From Bacillus sp. FJAT-27225 (GTDB lineage: Bacteria > Bacillota > Bacilli > Bacillales > Cytobacillaceae): DNA of 64,000 nt. The stretch is taken from the NCBI RefSeq assembly GCF_001685025.1, contig NZ_MAYU01000022.1, forward strand, positions 62,001-126,000, read 5' to 3'. Under the pieces are notes generated by a model, which was not told the origin of the DNA, made no database searches, and worked only from the letters and a program-made list of their open reading frames with translations. Positions 1 through 7,529 of this stretch are shown here, in pieces (the first letter of the stretch is position 1; every line of letters begins with the position of its first letter). Both the position numbers and the translations under genes were made by a program.

Positions 1-389
1 GCAGAACGAATGGAAAAACCTCCAAATCCTTCGTGGGTTGTACAGGAAAACCAAGCAAAATCATTCTTAATAAATGTTAAGTCTTCAGGTAACTTAGGAG
101 CTACCCAATCATATAAAGTATTCGCAAATTGTTGTAACAGTTTACACGTTTCTTTATTTGACTCAATTACATAAACCGTTGCTGTTGGACCTTTTGTTAT
201 GGTATTTGCCCATTCTTTTGTTTTATAACTTTCTATGATATAGGGTTCAAACTGTACAAGTATTTCCTGATCGTATTTAAGTTCTTTCCTAGTAACAAAA
301 TAGAATTTATCTGAATTATCACACAGGACTTTTATTAGTTTCCTGTAAATCTCATCCGCAGGGTTTTCAGTTAATTCCCAGTATTCCAT
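1..389 (-). CDS. Hypothetical protein, C-terminal part beyond the window
   Basis: An open frame starts at the ATG at 389 and runs off the left edge, giving about 129 residues with no stop. The N-terminus reads MEYWELTENPADEIYRKL and the visible end contains WFSCTTHEGFGG. It is soluble, with no membrane segment or signal peptide. The Trp/Gly-rich tract resembles small Bacillus proteins of the immunity or SMI1 type, but I cannot assign a family. The next gene on the same strand starts upstream at 1183 and ends about 40 bp before this start, so the two may be cotranscribed. Confidence 0.6.
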   Translation of the reverse strand, partial: MEYWELTENPADEIYRKLIKVLCDNSDKFYFVTRKELKYDQEILVQFEPYIIESYKTKEWANTITKGPTATVYVIESNKETCKLLQQFANTLYDWVAPKLPEDLTFIKNDFAWFSCTTHEGFGGFSIRS

Positions 390-430
390 TGCACTACCTA
401 CCTTCTTACAGTAACCAGCCGACCAGACTA

Positions 431-1183
431 TTATTTTTGAACAATTAATTTACCTTTATGCTGATCGACATTCAATGTGTATTCTTCACCATTTTTCAAG
501 TGAATCGTAACTGTTTCGCCTTGATACTTTTTATCAATATAGATAAATGCATAGCCAGCTTCTTCAATAGAAACAAATCCTTCACGTTCTCCTTGTTGCA
601 AATCCAATAAACTATAACCTGCACTTGAGTAATTAAATATCGCAATCGCAGGCTTGTCATTGATGGTCAATGCAAATGCTGTCAGCTGACCCTCAATCCA
701 TTCATCTTGTTTGGTTATTTCCGGGATTTCTTTATCTAACGAATAGGTACTGCCATGAATAAATTCAATTTCTCGCCATAGTTCTTGCTGTTTTGGATGA
801 TCCTGTTTTGTCCAAGTACCTATTTGTTTCACTTGCCCTTCCTTATCTACACGTAATGTTACACCTATCGTTGGTGTTTCAATCGTATTAATATCGAACT
901 GGCCGACCGTATATCCTTCTTCATAATGTTTTGGGATAATAGTAAACTTCTCATTTGGATAGTTTTTTCCCAAATAATCTTTGACTTGTTCATATCTTTC
1001 CGCATGCGTATTCACTTTCAAAGCAGGATAGTAAAAATAGGATCCCACATACCCAATGACAAGGAGGCCCGATAACGAAATCGCCCATTTTTTCCGTCTT
1101 CTAAATATAAGCCAAATAAACATGATGCCAACCAATACCGCAACTCCAAATAGAAAAAAATAAATAGTTTCACTGGGACTCAT
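431..1183 (-). CDS. Membrane-anchored hypothetical protein with extracytoplasmic domain
   Basis: I place the start at the ATG giving MSPSETIYFF, because an AAAGGGG site lies 10 bases upstream; an ATG 24 bases earlier has no such site. The product is about 250 residues. Two hydrophobic segments (about residues 7-27 and 38-54) flank the basic stretch FRRRKK, followed by roughly 190 polar residues rich in beta-type sequence and ending in a short KNGEEYTLNVDQ region. This predicts a membrane anchor with a large domain outside or at the membrane face. I do not recognise the family. The gene precedes the partial gene at the left edge on the same strand. Confidence 0.65.
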   Translation of the reverse strand: MSPSETIYFFLFGVAVLVGIMFIWLIFRRRKKWAISLSGLLVIGYVGSYFYYPALKVNTHAERYEQVKDYLGKNYPNEKFTIIPKHYEEGYTVGQFDINTIETPTIGVTLRVDKEGQVKQIGTWTKQDHPKQQELWREIEFIHGSTYSLDKEIPEITKQDEWIEGQLTAFALTINDKPAIAIFNYSSAGYSLLDLQQGEREGFVSIEEAGYAFIYIDKKYQGETVTIHLKNGEEYTLNVDQHKGKLIVQK

Positions 1184-1244
1184 ATTGGTTATCCCCTTTA
1201 GGTGCAAGTTTTACAAACCTTGGCTAAAACCTTAATCATTTGTT

Positions 1245-1862
1245 TTATTTATCCATTAAAGATAAAACAAGATAACCTGCCGCTGCCCACATTACTATTG
1301 CTGATATTTTATTCAGGATTAATAAAAAATTTCCGGATTTATCGATTTTTCCAGCGATTCTTCCAATCAGGGACAGACCAAAAAACCAGATCCATGAAAC
1401 CAAAATGGCTGTCACAGCAAATATAATTTTTTCTTCTCCCTCGTATTGTATTGAGCTTGTTCCAATTACTCCGACAGTGTCCATGATAGCATGTGGGTTT
1501 AACAACGAAACCGATGCTGTAAATAATACTTGTTTCTTTAAAGAAACTTTATTGATAGTTGAACCACTCTTAGTATTTGGTTTACTGTTCCAGGTGGTCC
1601 ATCCCATATAGACCAAAAAAATAAACCCGCCGCCAATTAAAATTGCTTTAATCCAAAATGAACCTAGAACCAGTAACGATACTCCTAAAACAGCTACCGA
1701 GATTAACAGTGTGTCGCATAAAGATGCTGTTAAAACCACTGGTAATACATTGATATACCGTGGTTGCAGTGCCCCTTGATTAAAAATAAAGACATTTTGC
1801 ACACCAAGTGGCAGAATTAATCCAAGTGCAAGAACAAATCCATGAAAGAATGGTTCTACCAT
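1245..1862 (-). CDS. LysE/ArgO-family amino-acid exporter
   Basis: The protein is about 205 residues and almost entirely hydrophobic, with six predicted membrane segments. It opens with the family-typical PFFHGFVLALGLILPLGVQN region (G-x-x-x-x-P-G-x-Q near the first helix), and NPHA lies near the middle as in LysE, ArgO and YggA proteins. These export basic amino acids or related compounds. I use the internal ATG (MVEPFF) because AAGGGAG lies 8 bases before it; the longer frame would add 20 residues without a ribosome site. The substrate cannot be read from sequence. No lysG/argP-type regulator is adjacent. Confidence 0.85.
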   Translation of the reverse strand: MVEPFFHGFVLALGLILPLGVQNVFIFNQGALQPRYINVLPVVLTASLCDTLLISVAVLGVSLLVLGSFWIKAILIGGGFIFLVYMGWTTWNSKPNTKSGSTINKVSLKKQVLFTASVSLLNPHAIMDTVGVIGTSSIQYEGEEKIIFAVTAILVSWIWFFGLSLIGRIAGKIDKSGNFLLILNKISAIVMWAAAGYLVLSLMDK

Positions 1863-1914
1863 CAAAAGCTCTCCCTTACGTTGTATATTTAAAACCTTTT
1901 TTACTCGCTCCTGA

Positions 1915-2101
1915 GTTTTCATTTAATCCATGTAAAAAGGAGAACCGTTTTGATGCCTACAACCATTGGATAACCAAATACCCATGGTATTTATAAATAT
2001 CTGATTGTATTAGAGAAAACATCAAATGGAGAATGGATCGTCGGAACCACGTTAGTTAATCAAAACAATGATGCCAACTACCACAGCACTAAAAAGCTAT
2101 A
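1915..2101 (+). pseudogene. Decayed fragment of an unidentified gene
   Basis: On the plus strand a coding-like stretch (RFDAYNHWITKYPWYL) ends at a stop at 1994-1996. Skipping one base lets it continue as KYLIVLEKTSNGEWIVG and on to a TAA at 2101. There is no start or ribosome site in the right frame, and the piece begins inside the upstream promoter area of the LysE-type gene. The composition is protein-like, but only about 55 residues remain. I read it as the frameshifted 3' end of a lost gene; chance is a real alternative. Confidence 0.3.
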
Positions 2102-2102
2102 A

Positions 2103-2456
2103 TTAATCCTGATCCAACAAGCCCTCATCAAACCAAACATCTACATAGTCACCTGCTATCAAAAATCTCCATCCAGGAGCTAATCCAAGATACTTTTTTA
2201 TATCCGGCACCCATTCATCTAAATGTGCAATATGCAACGGTTCAAAAAAATCTGGTGCCTGTGAAAATTCTTCCCCTGCCCAAATGAACCATCCTGATGT
2301 TCCTTCTTCGGGTAGTAATCGTAGTCCATTAATCTGTATCAGTCCTTCCCTAACGTTCCTGGAAATACCGAGTTTCAGATGATCTTCTGAAGAGTAAAAT
2401 TCCGCCCCATATTGAAGGCGAATTTTCTTTTGTTGTATCTCTATTGTCATAGGCAT
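2103..2456 (-). CDS. Imm33/DUF2185-like immunity protein
   Basis: The 117-residue soluble protein has the pattern GTSGWFIWAGEEFS, then HLDEWVPDIKKYLGLAPGWRFL and a DVWFDE end. This is the spacing I know from DUF2185 (Imm33), predicted immunity proteins against polymorphic toxins. The AAAGGGG site lies 5 bases before the ATG. No toxin gene is next to it, so it would be an orphan immunity gene or a housekeeping relative. The family call rests on remembered motifs, not a search. Confidence 0.55.
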   Translation of the reverse strand: MPMTIEIQQKKIRLQYGAEFYSSEDHLKLGISRNVREGLIQINGLRLLPEEGTSGWFIWAGEEFSQAPDFFEPLHIAHLDEWVPDIKKYLGLAPGWRFLIAGDYVDVWFDEGLLDQD

Positions 2457-2532
2457 CTCAACCCCTTTTAATAAAGGTATCGCTAATATAATTCAACACA
2501 ATTTGTACCTTTACCTTCTTAAGCTAACATCC

Positions 2533-2580
2533 AATAAAAAAGTGCCTTAACCCTTCCTGGATCAACGCACCCGTTTGTTT
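2533..2580 (-). terminator. Terminator of the recurring TTGATCCAGGAAGGRTTA type
   Basis: Read on the minus strand, GTGC-G-TTGATCC-AGGAA-GGGTTAA-G-GCAC folds with G-U pairs and runs into TTTTTTATT. It lies just after the GNAT gene. The same core recurs at 16337-16376 and 49264-49307. Confidence 0.65.
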
Positions 2581-2611
2581 AAGTCCATTTCACTATCCCA
2601 CCACCATTTGC

Positions 2612-3052
2612 CTAAACTAGTGGCATACTCATCGTAACCGTCTTTGTATTAAACCCCAATTTCTCATACAATTTAATTGCGTGATTCCCCGTAAATGCAC
2701 TTAGTCGAACTTCAGAGTATCCGTCTTGTTTTAGATTCTCAATACCTGACTTCATCAATTTTTTTGAAATTCCCTGTCCTCTAAAATCTTCTAAAACAAA
2801 TAGCTCATAAATAAAACCATTTATCTTATCCGTTAATGGGTCTATACTTTTTCCCAAGAGAATCCAACCCATTAACCTATCATTTTCTGTAGCTATTAGA
2901 TAATAGCATCCCTTTTTTAAGAGTGGCTTAATGAGTTGCTCAATTTTTTCTTTTAATGGTTTAATCATACCTAATGTTCCATCATAAATAGCTTGTGGGG
3001 AGAGGGCCAAAATCTCTTTGAGTTCCAAATCAGTTGGTTTTCTTATATCCAT
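2612..3052 (-). CDS. GNAT-family N-acetyltransferase
   Basis: The protein carries the GNAT core: FVLEDFRGQGISKKLMKSG holds the acetyl-CoA binding signature (R-G-x-G-x-x-K/R), followed by the beta-bulge strand EVRLSAFTGNHAIKLYEKLGF that ends most family members. It would transfer an acetyl group from acetyl-CoA to an unknown amine. I chose the ATG at 3052 (MDIRKPTDLEL) because the family fold starts there; the frame is open 23 codons further to 3121, and a TTG between them is possible. The terminator at 2533-2580 follows. Confidence 0.85.
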   Translation of the reverse strand: MDIRKPTDLELKEILALSPQAIYDGTLGMIKPLKEKIEQLIKPLLKKGCYYLIATENDRLMGWILLGKSIDPLTDKINGFIYELFVLEDFRGQGISKKLMKSGIENLKQDGYSEVRLSAFTGNHAIKLYEKLGFNTKTVTMSMPLV

Positions 3053-3199
3053 TGCGTAATATCCGCCCTTCAAAAATTCGTTGTTCACCTCTATTTTTAA
3101 TCTCATTAATTCCGTTACCAAATCCTATTTCTTTTTTCACTAACCTGCCCTTTGAGCGTTGGATTTTTATGGTAAAATTGTTTTAAGGAGGTTAATGAT

Positions 3200-3451
3200 A
3201 TGGAACTACATTTGCCTAAAAGTATCAAGAAGTTTTTTTGGTCTCTGTTTCCTGTAATCCTTCTTTTAATTGGCTATAATAATATTTTTAACTATTGGGA
3301 ACTACCACTTTTCGGCTTTAATGAACTTGAGGATTTCGGAACACTTTTATTTATACTTGGCACAAGTGCTTGTGAAAGTGCATTAGTAACAGTATTTCTA
3401 TGGTGGATATTAGAATCTATGAAGAAAATTTTACGTAAGCCAAATAGTTAA
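3200..3451 (+). CDS. Small membrane protein, unknown
   Basis: An 83-residue product has two clear hydrophobic segments (about residues 11-27 and 45-70) and a basic C-terminal tail. AAGGAGG precedes the ATG by 9 bases, the strongest ribosome site of this part of the window, so translation is likely. It stands alone on the plus strand between minus-strand genes. I do not recognise the family and see no signal sequence or catalytic motif. Confidence 0.7.
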   Translation: MELHLPKSIKKFFWSLFPVILLLIGYNNIFNYWELPLFGFNELEDFGTLLFILGTSACESALVTVFLWWILESMKKILRKPNS

Positions 3452-3565
3452 TTCATACAAGGACCTGATAATTTAATCCTTTATATTTTCAAAGGAATGC
3501 CTTACTCTTACTTAGAGCAAAGCACCATCTATTTAAGAACAACTCATAAGTAGCCTGATAATAAA

Positions 3566-4093
3566 TTAATCTGGGTCATCTTGATCACATAATCCTTCGG
3601 CAAGCTGTTTTATTCGTTCTATTGTTATGCCATTTCTTTGTTCTAAAGCTAAGGGATGCTCAATTGGCTCCAACTCTATATACGGGGTTACACCAACCGG
3701 TCTGGTATGAACCATTGTTTTTAAGTTAATTGTTTCTGGATAACAAGGAATGGAAGTCGATAACCACCCAAACATTGGCTGAAGCTCTTCTTCTCTTCCC
3801 TGAATGTCCCAATTTTCAATAGTTTTATTGAAATTAGCTTTGCTTAATGAAACCCACACATCCCAAGTAAAAGGTCCTTCACCGTCAATGACAGGAAGTT
3901 CTATACATCCACGTATAAAGTAATATTCTTCGTCAATAATACACAAATCATCATTCATTTCTATTCGGCTTTCTTGTTCTTCCATTGGTATATCGTACAC
4001 ATAATCAGGAATGGGACTTCCATAACTCATTGGAAGTTCATCGTGAAACTTCCCGCACCTTTTACAATAGAACCCTTCTTTATCATGACTCAT
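3566..4093 (-). CDS. DUF2199 domain protein
   Basis: The 175-residue protein starts with FYCKRCGKFHDELPMSYG, a CxxC-CGxxH-type opening, and later has DVWVSLSKANF, GWLSTSIPCYPET and LEPIEHPLALEQRNGI. This order is characteristic of DUF2199, a family of unknown function common in Bacillus and proteobacteria, with a probable N-terminal zinc-binding pair. The second of two close ATGs (4093) is correctly spaced behind GAAGGAGG and is used here. Confidence 0.8.
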   Translation of the reverse strand: MSHDKEGFYCKRCGKFHDELPMSYGSPIPDYVYDIPMEEQESRIEMNDDLCIIDEEYYFIRGCIELPVIDGEGPFTWDVWVSLSKANFNKTIENWDIQGREEELQPMFGWLSTSIPCYPETINLKTMVHTRPVGVTPYIELEPIEHPLALEQRNGITIERIKQLAEGLCDQDDPD

Positions 4094-4151
4094 TATCATT
4101 CCTCCTTCAAAAAAGCGAAGTTAATTCGTTAACCGATCCGACGCTATTCTT

Positions 4152-4381
4152 CTATGGGTTCCCTTGTTGGTAGGCCAAAATGAAAGGCAAAAGAACAACA
4201 ACAAATCCTGCAAGTATGTTCACGGTACCCAAGATTTTTGAAAGTACCTCTCTGGTTGCCAGAAAGCCCTTTTCATAATACAAGTTTGACTAAGAGAAGC
4301 CTTTTTTGATAGCACCAAATAACCGACAAACATGACCAAGACTCTAATCAGGAACGTTAGGGTCGTTTCCACTAACGTCAT
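4152..4381 (-). pseudogene. Frameshifted small membrane protein
   Basis: A ribosome site (GGAGGTTC) and ATG at 4381 open a frame, MTLVETTLTFLIRVLVMFVG, with a membrane segment. After about 30 residues a neighbouring frame takes over with EKGFLATREVLSKILGTV and a second hydrophobic segment, LAGFVVVLLPFILAYQQG, ending at 4152. The total of 230 bp is not a multiple of three. A single indel would give one two-helix protein of about 76 residues. It is either a recent frameshift or a base error in the sequence. Confidence 0.5.
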
Positions 4382-4500
4382 GAACCTCCATAGTATAAGT
4401 ATTAAGGGAAACTATTTAATTTTAGTATAGCAGCCCTAAACAGATAATCGAATTATTCATGGTAATATAATAAAAGAGAAATAGGTTAGGGGTGGATACG

Positions 4501-4617
4501 ATGGAATGGTTAGGGTTTTTCTTTGGTACATCTGCGTTTTCTTTAGTTGTATATCAGATGGACAAAATTAAAAAGCTGGAGGAAAGATTGGAAAAAATAG
4601 AGGATAGAAATCAGTAA
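4501..4617 (+). CDS. Tiny membrane-anchored coiled-coil peptide (38 aa)
   Basis: ATG at 4501 follows TTAGGGGTGGATACG. The product has one N-terminal hydrophobic segment (WLGFFFGTSAFSLVVYQM) followed by a charged heptad-like helix, DKIKKLEERLEKIEDRNQ. Small one-helix plus coiled-coil proteins of this size are common but poorly annotated in Bacillus. The strong hairpin at 4638-4670 ends the transcript 20 bp later, which supports a real gene. Confidence 0.6.
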   Translation: MEWLGFFFGTSAFSLVVYQMDKIKKLEERLEKIEDRNQ

Positions 4618-4637
4618 AATATAGCTTTTGAGAAGCA

Positions 4638-4670
4638 AAAAAGGTGGGAATTCAGCTTCCCACCTTTTCT
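4638..4670. terminator. Bidirectional terminator
   Basis: AAAAGGTGGGAA and TTCCCACCTTTT pair around a TTCAGC loop, with A and T runs on either side. It serves the small gene at 4501 and the convergent GH3 gene that ends at 4720. Confidence 0.85.
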
Positions 4671-4719
4671 ATATACCACGCCCTTGTCGAGGTTCATTTA
4701 GCTGACTTTTTTCATTATA

Positions 4720-6918
4720 TTAGTCAACAACTACCGTGCCTTCGAAAGGAGTATCATCACTGGATGTCCCAAGGTATACCTTATACTCGCCAGGCTTCAC
4801 CACGAAGTCATGTTCGTAATAGTCCCATACACTCATTGGATGGTTTGTTGCAGCCGGGTCGATTGTGATTGTAACCTCTTTCGACTGTTCCGGTTCGAGA
4901 TGCACTTTCTGGAATCCAACCAGGCGCTTAGGCGGCTGGCCTTTTACAGGAATGCCCAGGTAGACTTGGACAACTTCAGCGCCAGCAACCTTTCCGGTAT
5001 TCGACACGGTTACGTTTACTGTGATTGGAGCTTTGCCATCAGATTGCGCTGGAGTTACCGAGAAGTTGGAAAGTCCAAACGTAGTGTAAGACAATCCGAA
5101 TCCGAACGGAAATAGCGGCTTTTTACCCTGCGACTGGAACCAGCGGTAACCCATGTTGAGGCCCTCGGAATAGCGGATAACCGGGAAGCCCTCTCCTTCA
5201 TCAGTACCAGGATAGCGCTCTGGCTGGCCTGCATACAAGAGATCATCCTCAGATGCAGCGTACGTAGTAGGCACCTTACCGGATGGATTCACAACACCGA
5301 AGAGCAGATCGGCAACAACATGACCATCTTCTGTACCTTGGTTCCACGCTTCCAGAACTGCCTGTGCTTTGTTAATCCACGGCATTAATACCGGGCTGCT
5401 ATTTTTCAAAACGACAACGGTTTGCGGATTGACTTCAAGTAGTTCGTCAACCATGCGATCCTGGTCGTTGAGCATGTTTGGACTTGGCAAATCTGCACCC
5501 TCAGATGCCACCAAACCAGCCATCAGAATGACGAGGTCTGCTTCAGCAGCAGCCGACTTGGCCTCTTCCAGGTTGGACAAGTCTTTTTCAACGGTAACCT
5601 TGCTAACCTTCGCGTCCGAACCAAGACCTTGCAGAACGTCCTGCATCCCCTCTACTGGCGGAACCGTGTAGAGCGGGTCGACTTTGGATGAGCCGCCGCC
5701 GCCATTGCAGGCGTCGTCAACGTACTCGGTCTGGCCAATAATTACGATCGATTTATAAGCATTCGGGTCAAGCGGCAGCATTTCGCCCTCGTTTTTCAGA
5801 AGAACCGCTGTCTGGGCGCCGATTTTCCGTGAGATAGCACCATGTGCTTTCGCGTCTATTTCTCCAGGGTTGTATGGACGCTCGAAGTGTCCGAATCGGA
5901 ACATCTGTGTGAATCGGCGAATCAGTGCACGATCGACGGTTTGAATTTCAAGGCTCGTGTCCTCGAGTGCATTCTTGATGTTTGTTTCATTTAACCACTT
6001 GGCATCAGGCATTTCATGATCCAGGCCTGCGTTCAGTGACGGAGCAGCAGAGCGGGTCGACCAGAAATCAGACTGCACATAGCCCTGGAAACCCCACTCG
6101 TTTCGGAGAATGTCATTTAAAATATAGCGATTCTCGGTTGCGTAAACACCACGAACGCGGTTGTATGCGCTCATAATTGCAGCAATGTCAGCGTCTTTTA
6201 CCAGCATTTCAAACGGAAGCAGGTACAGTTCACGGAGCACATGCTCATCCACCTCGACACTGGTGCGGAAGCGCTCATACTCTTGATCGTTGACCACAAA
6301 ATGCTTGCCCATTGCAATCACATTATGCGCCTGAATCGCCTTCGTTACTTCGACACCCATCACTCCGGAAAGGTATGGATCTTCGGAAAAATACTCGAAG
6401 TTACGGCCCGCGATTGGTGTTCGGTGCAAGCAGACGCCCGGTCCTTCAAGTACGTGCTGGCCGAGTGTCGCAGTTTCCGACCCAATAATGTCGCCATAGT
6501 CATGTGCAAGCTCAGCATCAAAGCCTGCAGCAAGAGCTATGGTCATAGGCAATGCGGTTGCTGGCGGGCTTGGATGTCCGTCACCCATACCGACACCAAC
6601 AGGGCCGTTGGTAATCCTGAAGCGCGGGATACCAAGTTCTTCGATACCTTTAACATGGCGTTGCACTTGGAGCTGAGCCATTAGTTTCTCCTGCTCCTCC
6701 GCGTCCATCGCATTCATTTCATCGGCAGTCGGCAAGGAATAGATATTAATTGTTTCCATCGCGCCGTGAAGCTGGGCAATCTTCTGCTCTAAAGTCATCG
6801 CGGCTACAAGTTTCTCGGCACGTTCAAGCGGTGACAGTGACTGATCCATCCACGGCAATGATTCATTCGAGCTTTGTGCCGACGCATTCTGTTCAGGGAC
6901 AATTTGTTCTTTAGTCAT
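4720..6918 (-). CDS. Glycoside hydrolase family 3 (beta-glucosidase-type)
   Basis: The 732-residue protein has the GH3 layout: a TIM barrel (about residues 30-350), an alpha/beta sandwich (about 370-560) and a C-terminal fibronectin-III-like domain (about 650-730). Barrel hallmarks are GRNFEYFSEDP near 171-181, KHF near 205-207 and the nucleophile region VQSDFW with Asp284. Most relatives have SDW; SDFW carries one extra residue. No signal peptide is present, so it should act in the cytoplasm on imported oligosaccharides or glycosides. GAGGAGA precedes the ATG. The gene is visibly more GC-rich than its surroundings, which hints at transfer. Upstream lie a palindrome and cre sites. Confidence 0.93.
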   Translation of the reverse strand: MTKEQIVPEQNASAQSSNESLPWMDQSLSPLERAEKLVAAMTLEQKIAQLHGAMETINIYSLPTADEMNAMDAEEQEKLMAQLQVQRHVKGIEELGIPRFRITNGPVGVGMGDGHPSPPATALPMTIALAAGFDAELAHDYGDIIGSETATLGQHVLEGPGVCLHRTPIAGRNFEYFSEDPYLSGVMGVEVTKAIQAHNVIAMGKHFVVNDQEYERFRTSVEVDEHVLRELYLLPFEMLVKDADIAAIMSAYNRVRGVYATENRYILNDILRNEWGFQGYVQSDFWSTRSAAPSLNAGLDHEMPDAKWLNETNIKNALEDTSLEIQTVDRALIRRFTQMFRFGHFERPYNPGEIDAKAHGAISRKIGAQTAVLLKNEGEMLPLDPNAYKSIVIIGQTEYVDDACNGGGGSSKVDPLYTVPPVEGMQDVLQGLGSDAKVSKVTVEKDLSNLEEAKSAAAEADLVILMAGLVASEGADLPSPNMLNDQDRMVDELLEVNPQTVVVLKNSSPVLMPWINKAQAVLEAWNQGTEDGHVVADLLFGVVNPSGKVPTTYAASEDDLLYAGQPERYPGTDEGEGFPVIRYSEGLNMGYRWFQSQGKKPLFPFGFGLSYTTFGLSNFSVTPAQSDGKAPITVNVTVSNTGKVAGAEVVQVYLGIPVKGQPPKRLVGFQKVHLEPEQSKEVTITIDPAATNHPMSVWDYYEHDFVVKPGEYKVYLGTSSDDTPFEGTVVVD

Positions 6919-6947
6919 GGTCGAAGTCTCCTCTTATGTTAATTTCG

Positions 6948-6965
6948 GTATACTAGTATACTAAC
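6948..6965. promoter_or_regulatory. Palindromic operator GTATACTAGTATAC upstream of GH3
   Basis: A 14-bp perfect palindrome lies about 30 bp before the GH3 start. The 17-bp string TATACTAGTATACTAAC recurs exactly upstream of the antiporter (17728-17744). It overlaps the likely -10 region, so it fits a repressor site, perhaps of a GntR- or LacI-type protein not encoded here. Confidence 0.5.
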
Positions 6966-6971
6966 ATACCA

Positions 6972-6985
6972 TGTAAACGTTTTTC
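6972..6985. promoter_or_regulatory. cre-like site
   Basis: TGTAAACGTTTTTC matches 12 of 14 positions of the CcpA consensus TGWAANCGNTNWCA. It sits just upstream of the palindrome, next to the perfect site at 6994. Confidence 0.5.
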
Positions 6986-6993
6986 TATTAAAA

Positions 6994-7007
6994 TGAAATC
7001 GATAACA
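6994..7007. promoter_or_regulatory. Perfect cre (CcpA) site upstream of GH3
   Basis: TGAAATCGATAACA matches TGWAANCGNTNWCA at all 14 positions. Its place about 75 bp before the GH3 start predicts carbon catabolite control of this glycosidase. Confidence 0.7.
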
Positions 7008-7180
7008 TTTCAGTACGATTTTAAAAACTTAAATGAAGATTTCGGTTATCCATAAAAGGAAAATTAGTTTGACCTCTGGTTTTCCCTAATATAGTGGCCT
7101 TTTGCAGAAAAATTAATCCATTGAGTGGGTGACATCAACACCCGAAACCGCAGGCCGCAAAATCAATTAAGACAAACTTT

Positions 7181-7260
7181 TCAAAATACAGGACACATTT
7201 TCACATATACAGGACATTTCCCAAACTTTGCAGGACCGTTTTTCAGATATTCAGGACAAA
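7181..7260. repeat. Four-copy array of CAGGAC at exact 21-bp spacing
   Basis: CAGGAC begins at 7189, 7210, 7231 and 7252. Each copy sits in a loosely conserved unit of the form TTTCANATATACAGGACA. The 21-bp step is two helical turns, so all copies face one side of the DNA; read as minus-strand codons it also gives seven-residue repeats such as CPVYVKM. No ribosome site supports translation. Confidence 0.75.
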
Positions 7261-7337
7261 CCAGTCTGTCGGCAGGGCGCCGACTTCTTCTATAAGTTTA
7301 CCTTTAAGATGTATTACAATATTCCCCACTCTCCCTT

Positions 7338-7411
7338 CCCGTAAATCGAACCGGTTACCACGGAAATTTTGTCTGTTATCCGTAAATTTTGACTCTCTTC
7401 ACGGAAATTCC
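7338..7411. repeat. Second array, CGTAAAT/CGGAAAT at 20-21-bp spacing
   Basis: CGTAAAT (7340), CGGAAAT (7361), CGTAAAT (7381) and CGGAAAT (7402) alternate, with a TTTTG-type tail in two of the units. It follows the CAGGAC array after about 80 bp and has the same period but another core. Confidence 0.6.
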
Positions 7412-7466
7412 AATCACGTTAGTTTGTACTATTCCCCTCCTACGATACATCTATTAAAATTGAAAA

Positions 7467-7505
7467 GAGGCTGTCCCAAAAGCTTTAAACTTCTGGGCCA
7501 GCCTC
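7467..7505 (-). terminator. Terminator after the creatininase-family gene
   Basis: GAGGCTG and CAGCCTC, with inner TCCCA/TGGG pairing, form a long hairpin. On the minus strand it runs into TTTTCAATTTT, 25 bp beyond the stop at 7530. Confidence 0.75.
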
Positions 7506-7529
7506 CTAAAATCGGGGATTCATATTACC

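Noticed and set aside
4152-4381. Sec reading of the TGA in the small membrane protein
   Set aside because: The continuing protein lies in another frame, so an indel, not recoding, explains it.
7141-7260. Coding of the CPVYVKM-like heptads
   Set aside because: No start, no ribosome site and a stop within 25 codons; the 21-bp step alone makes it look periodic.
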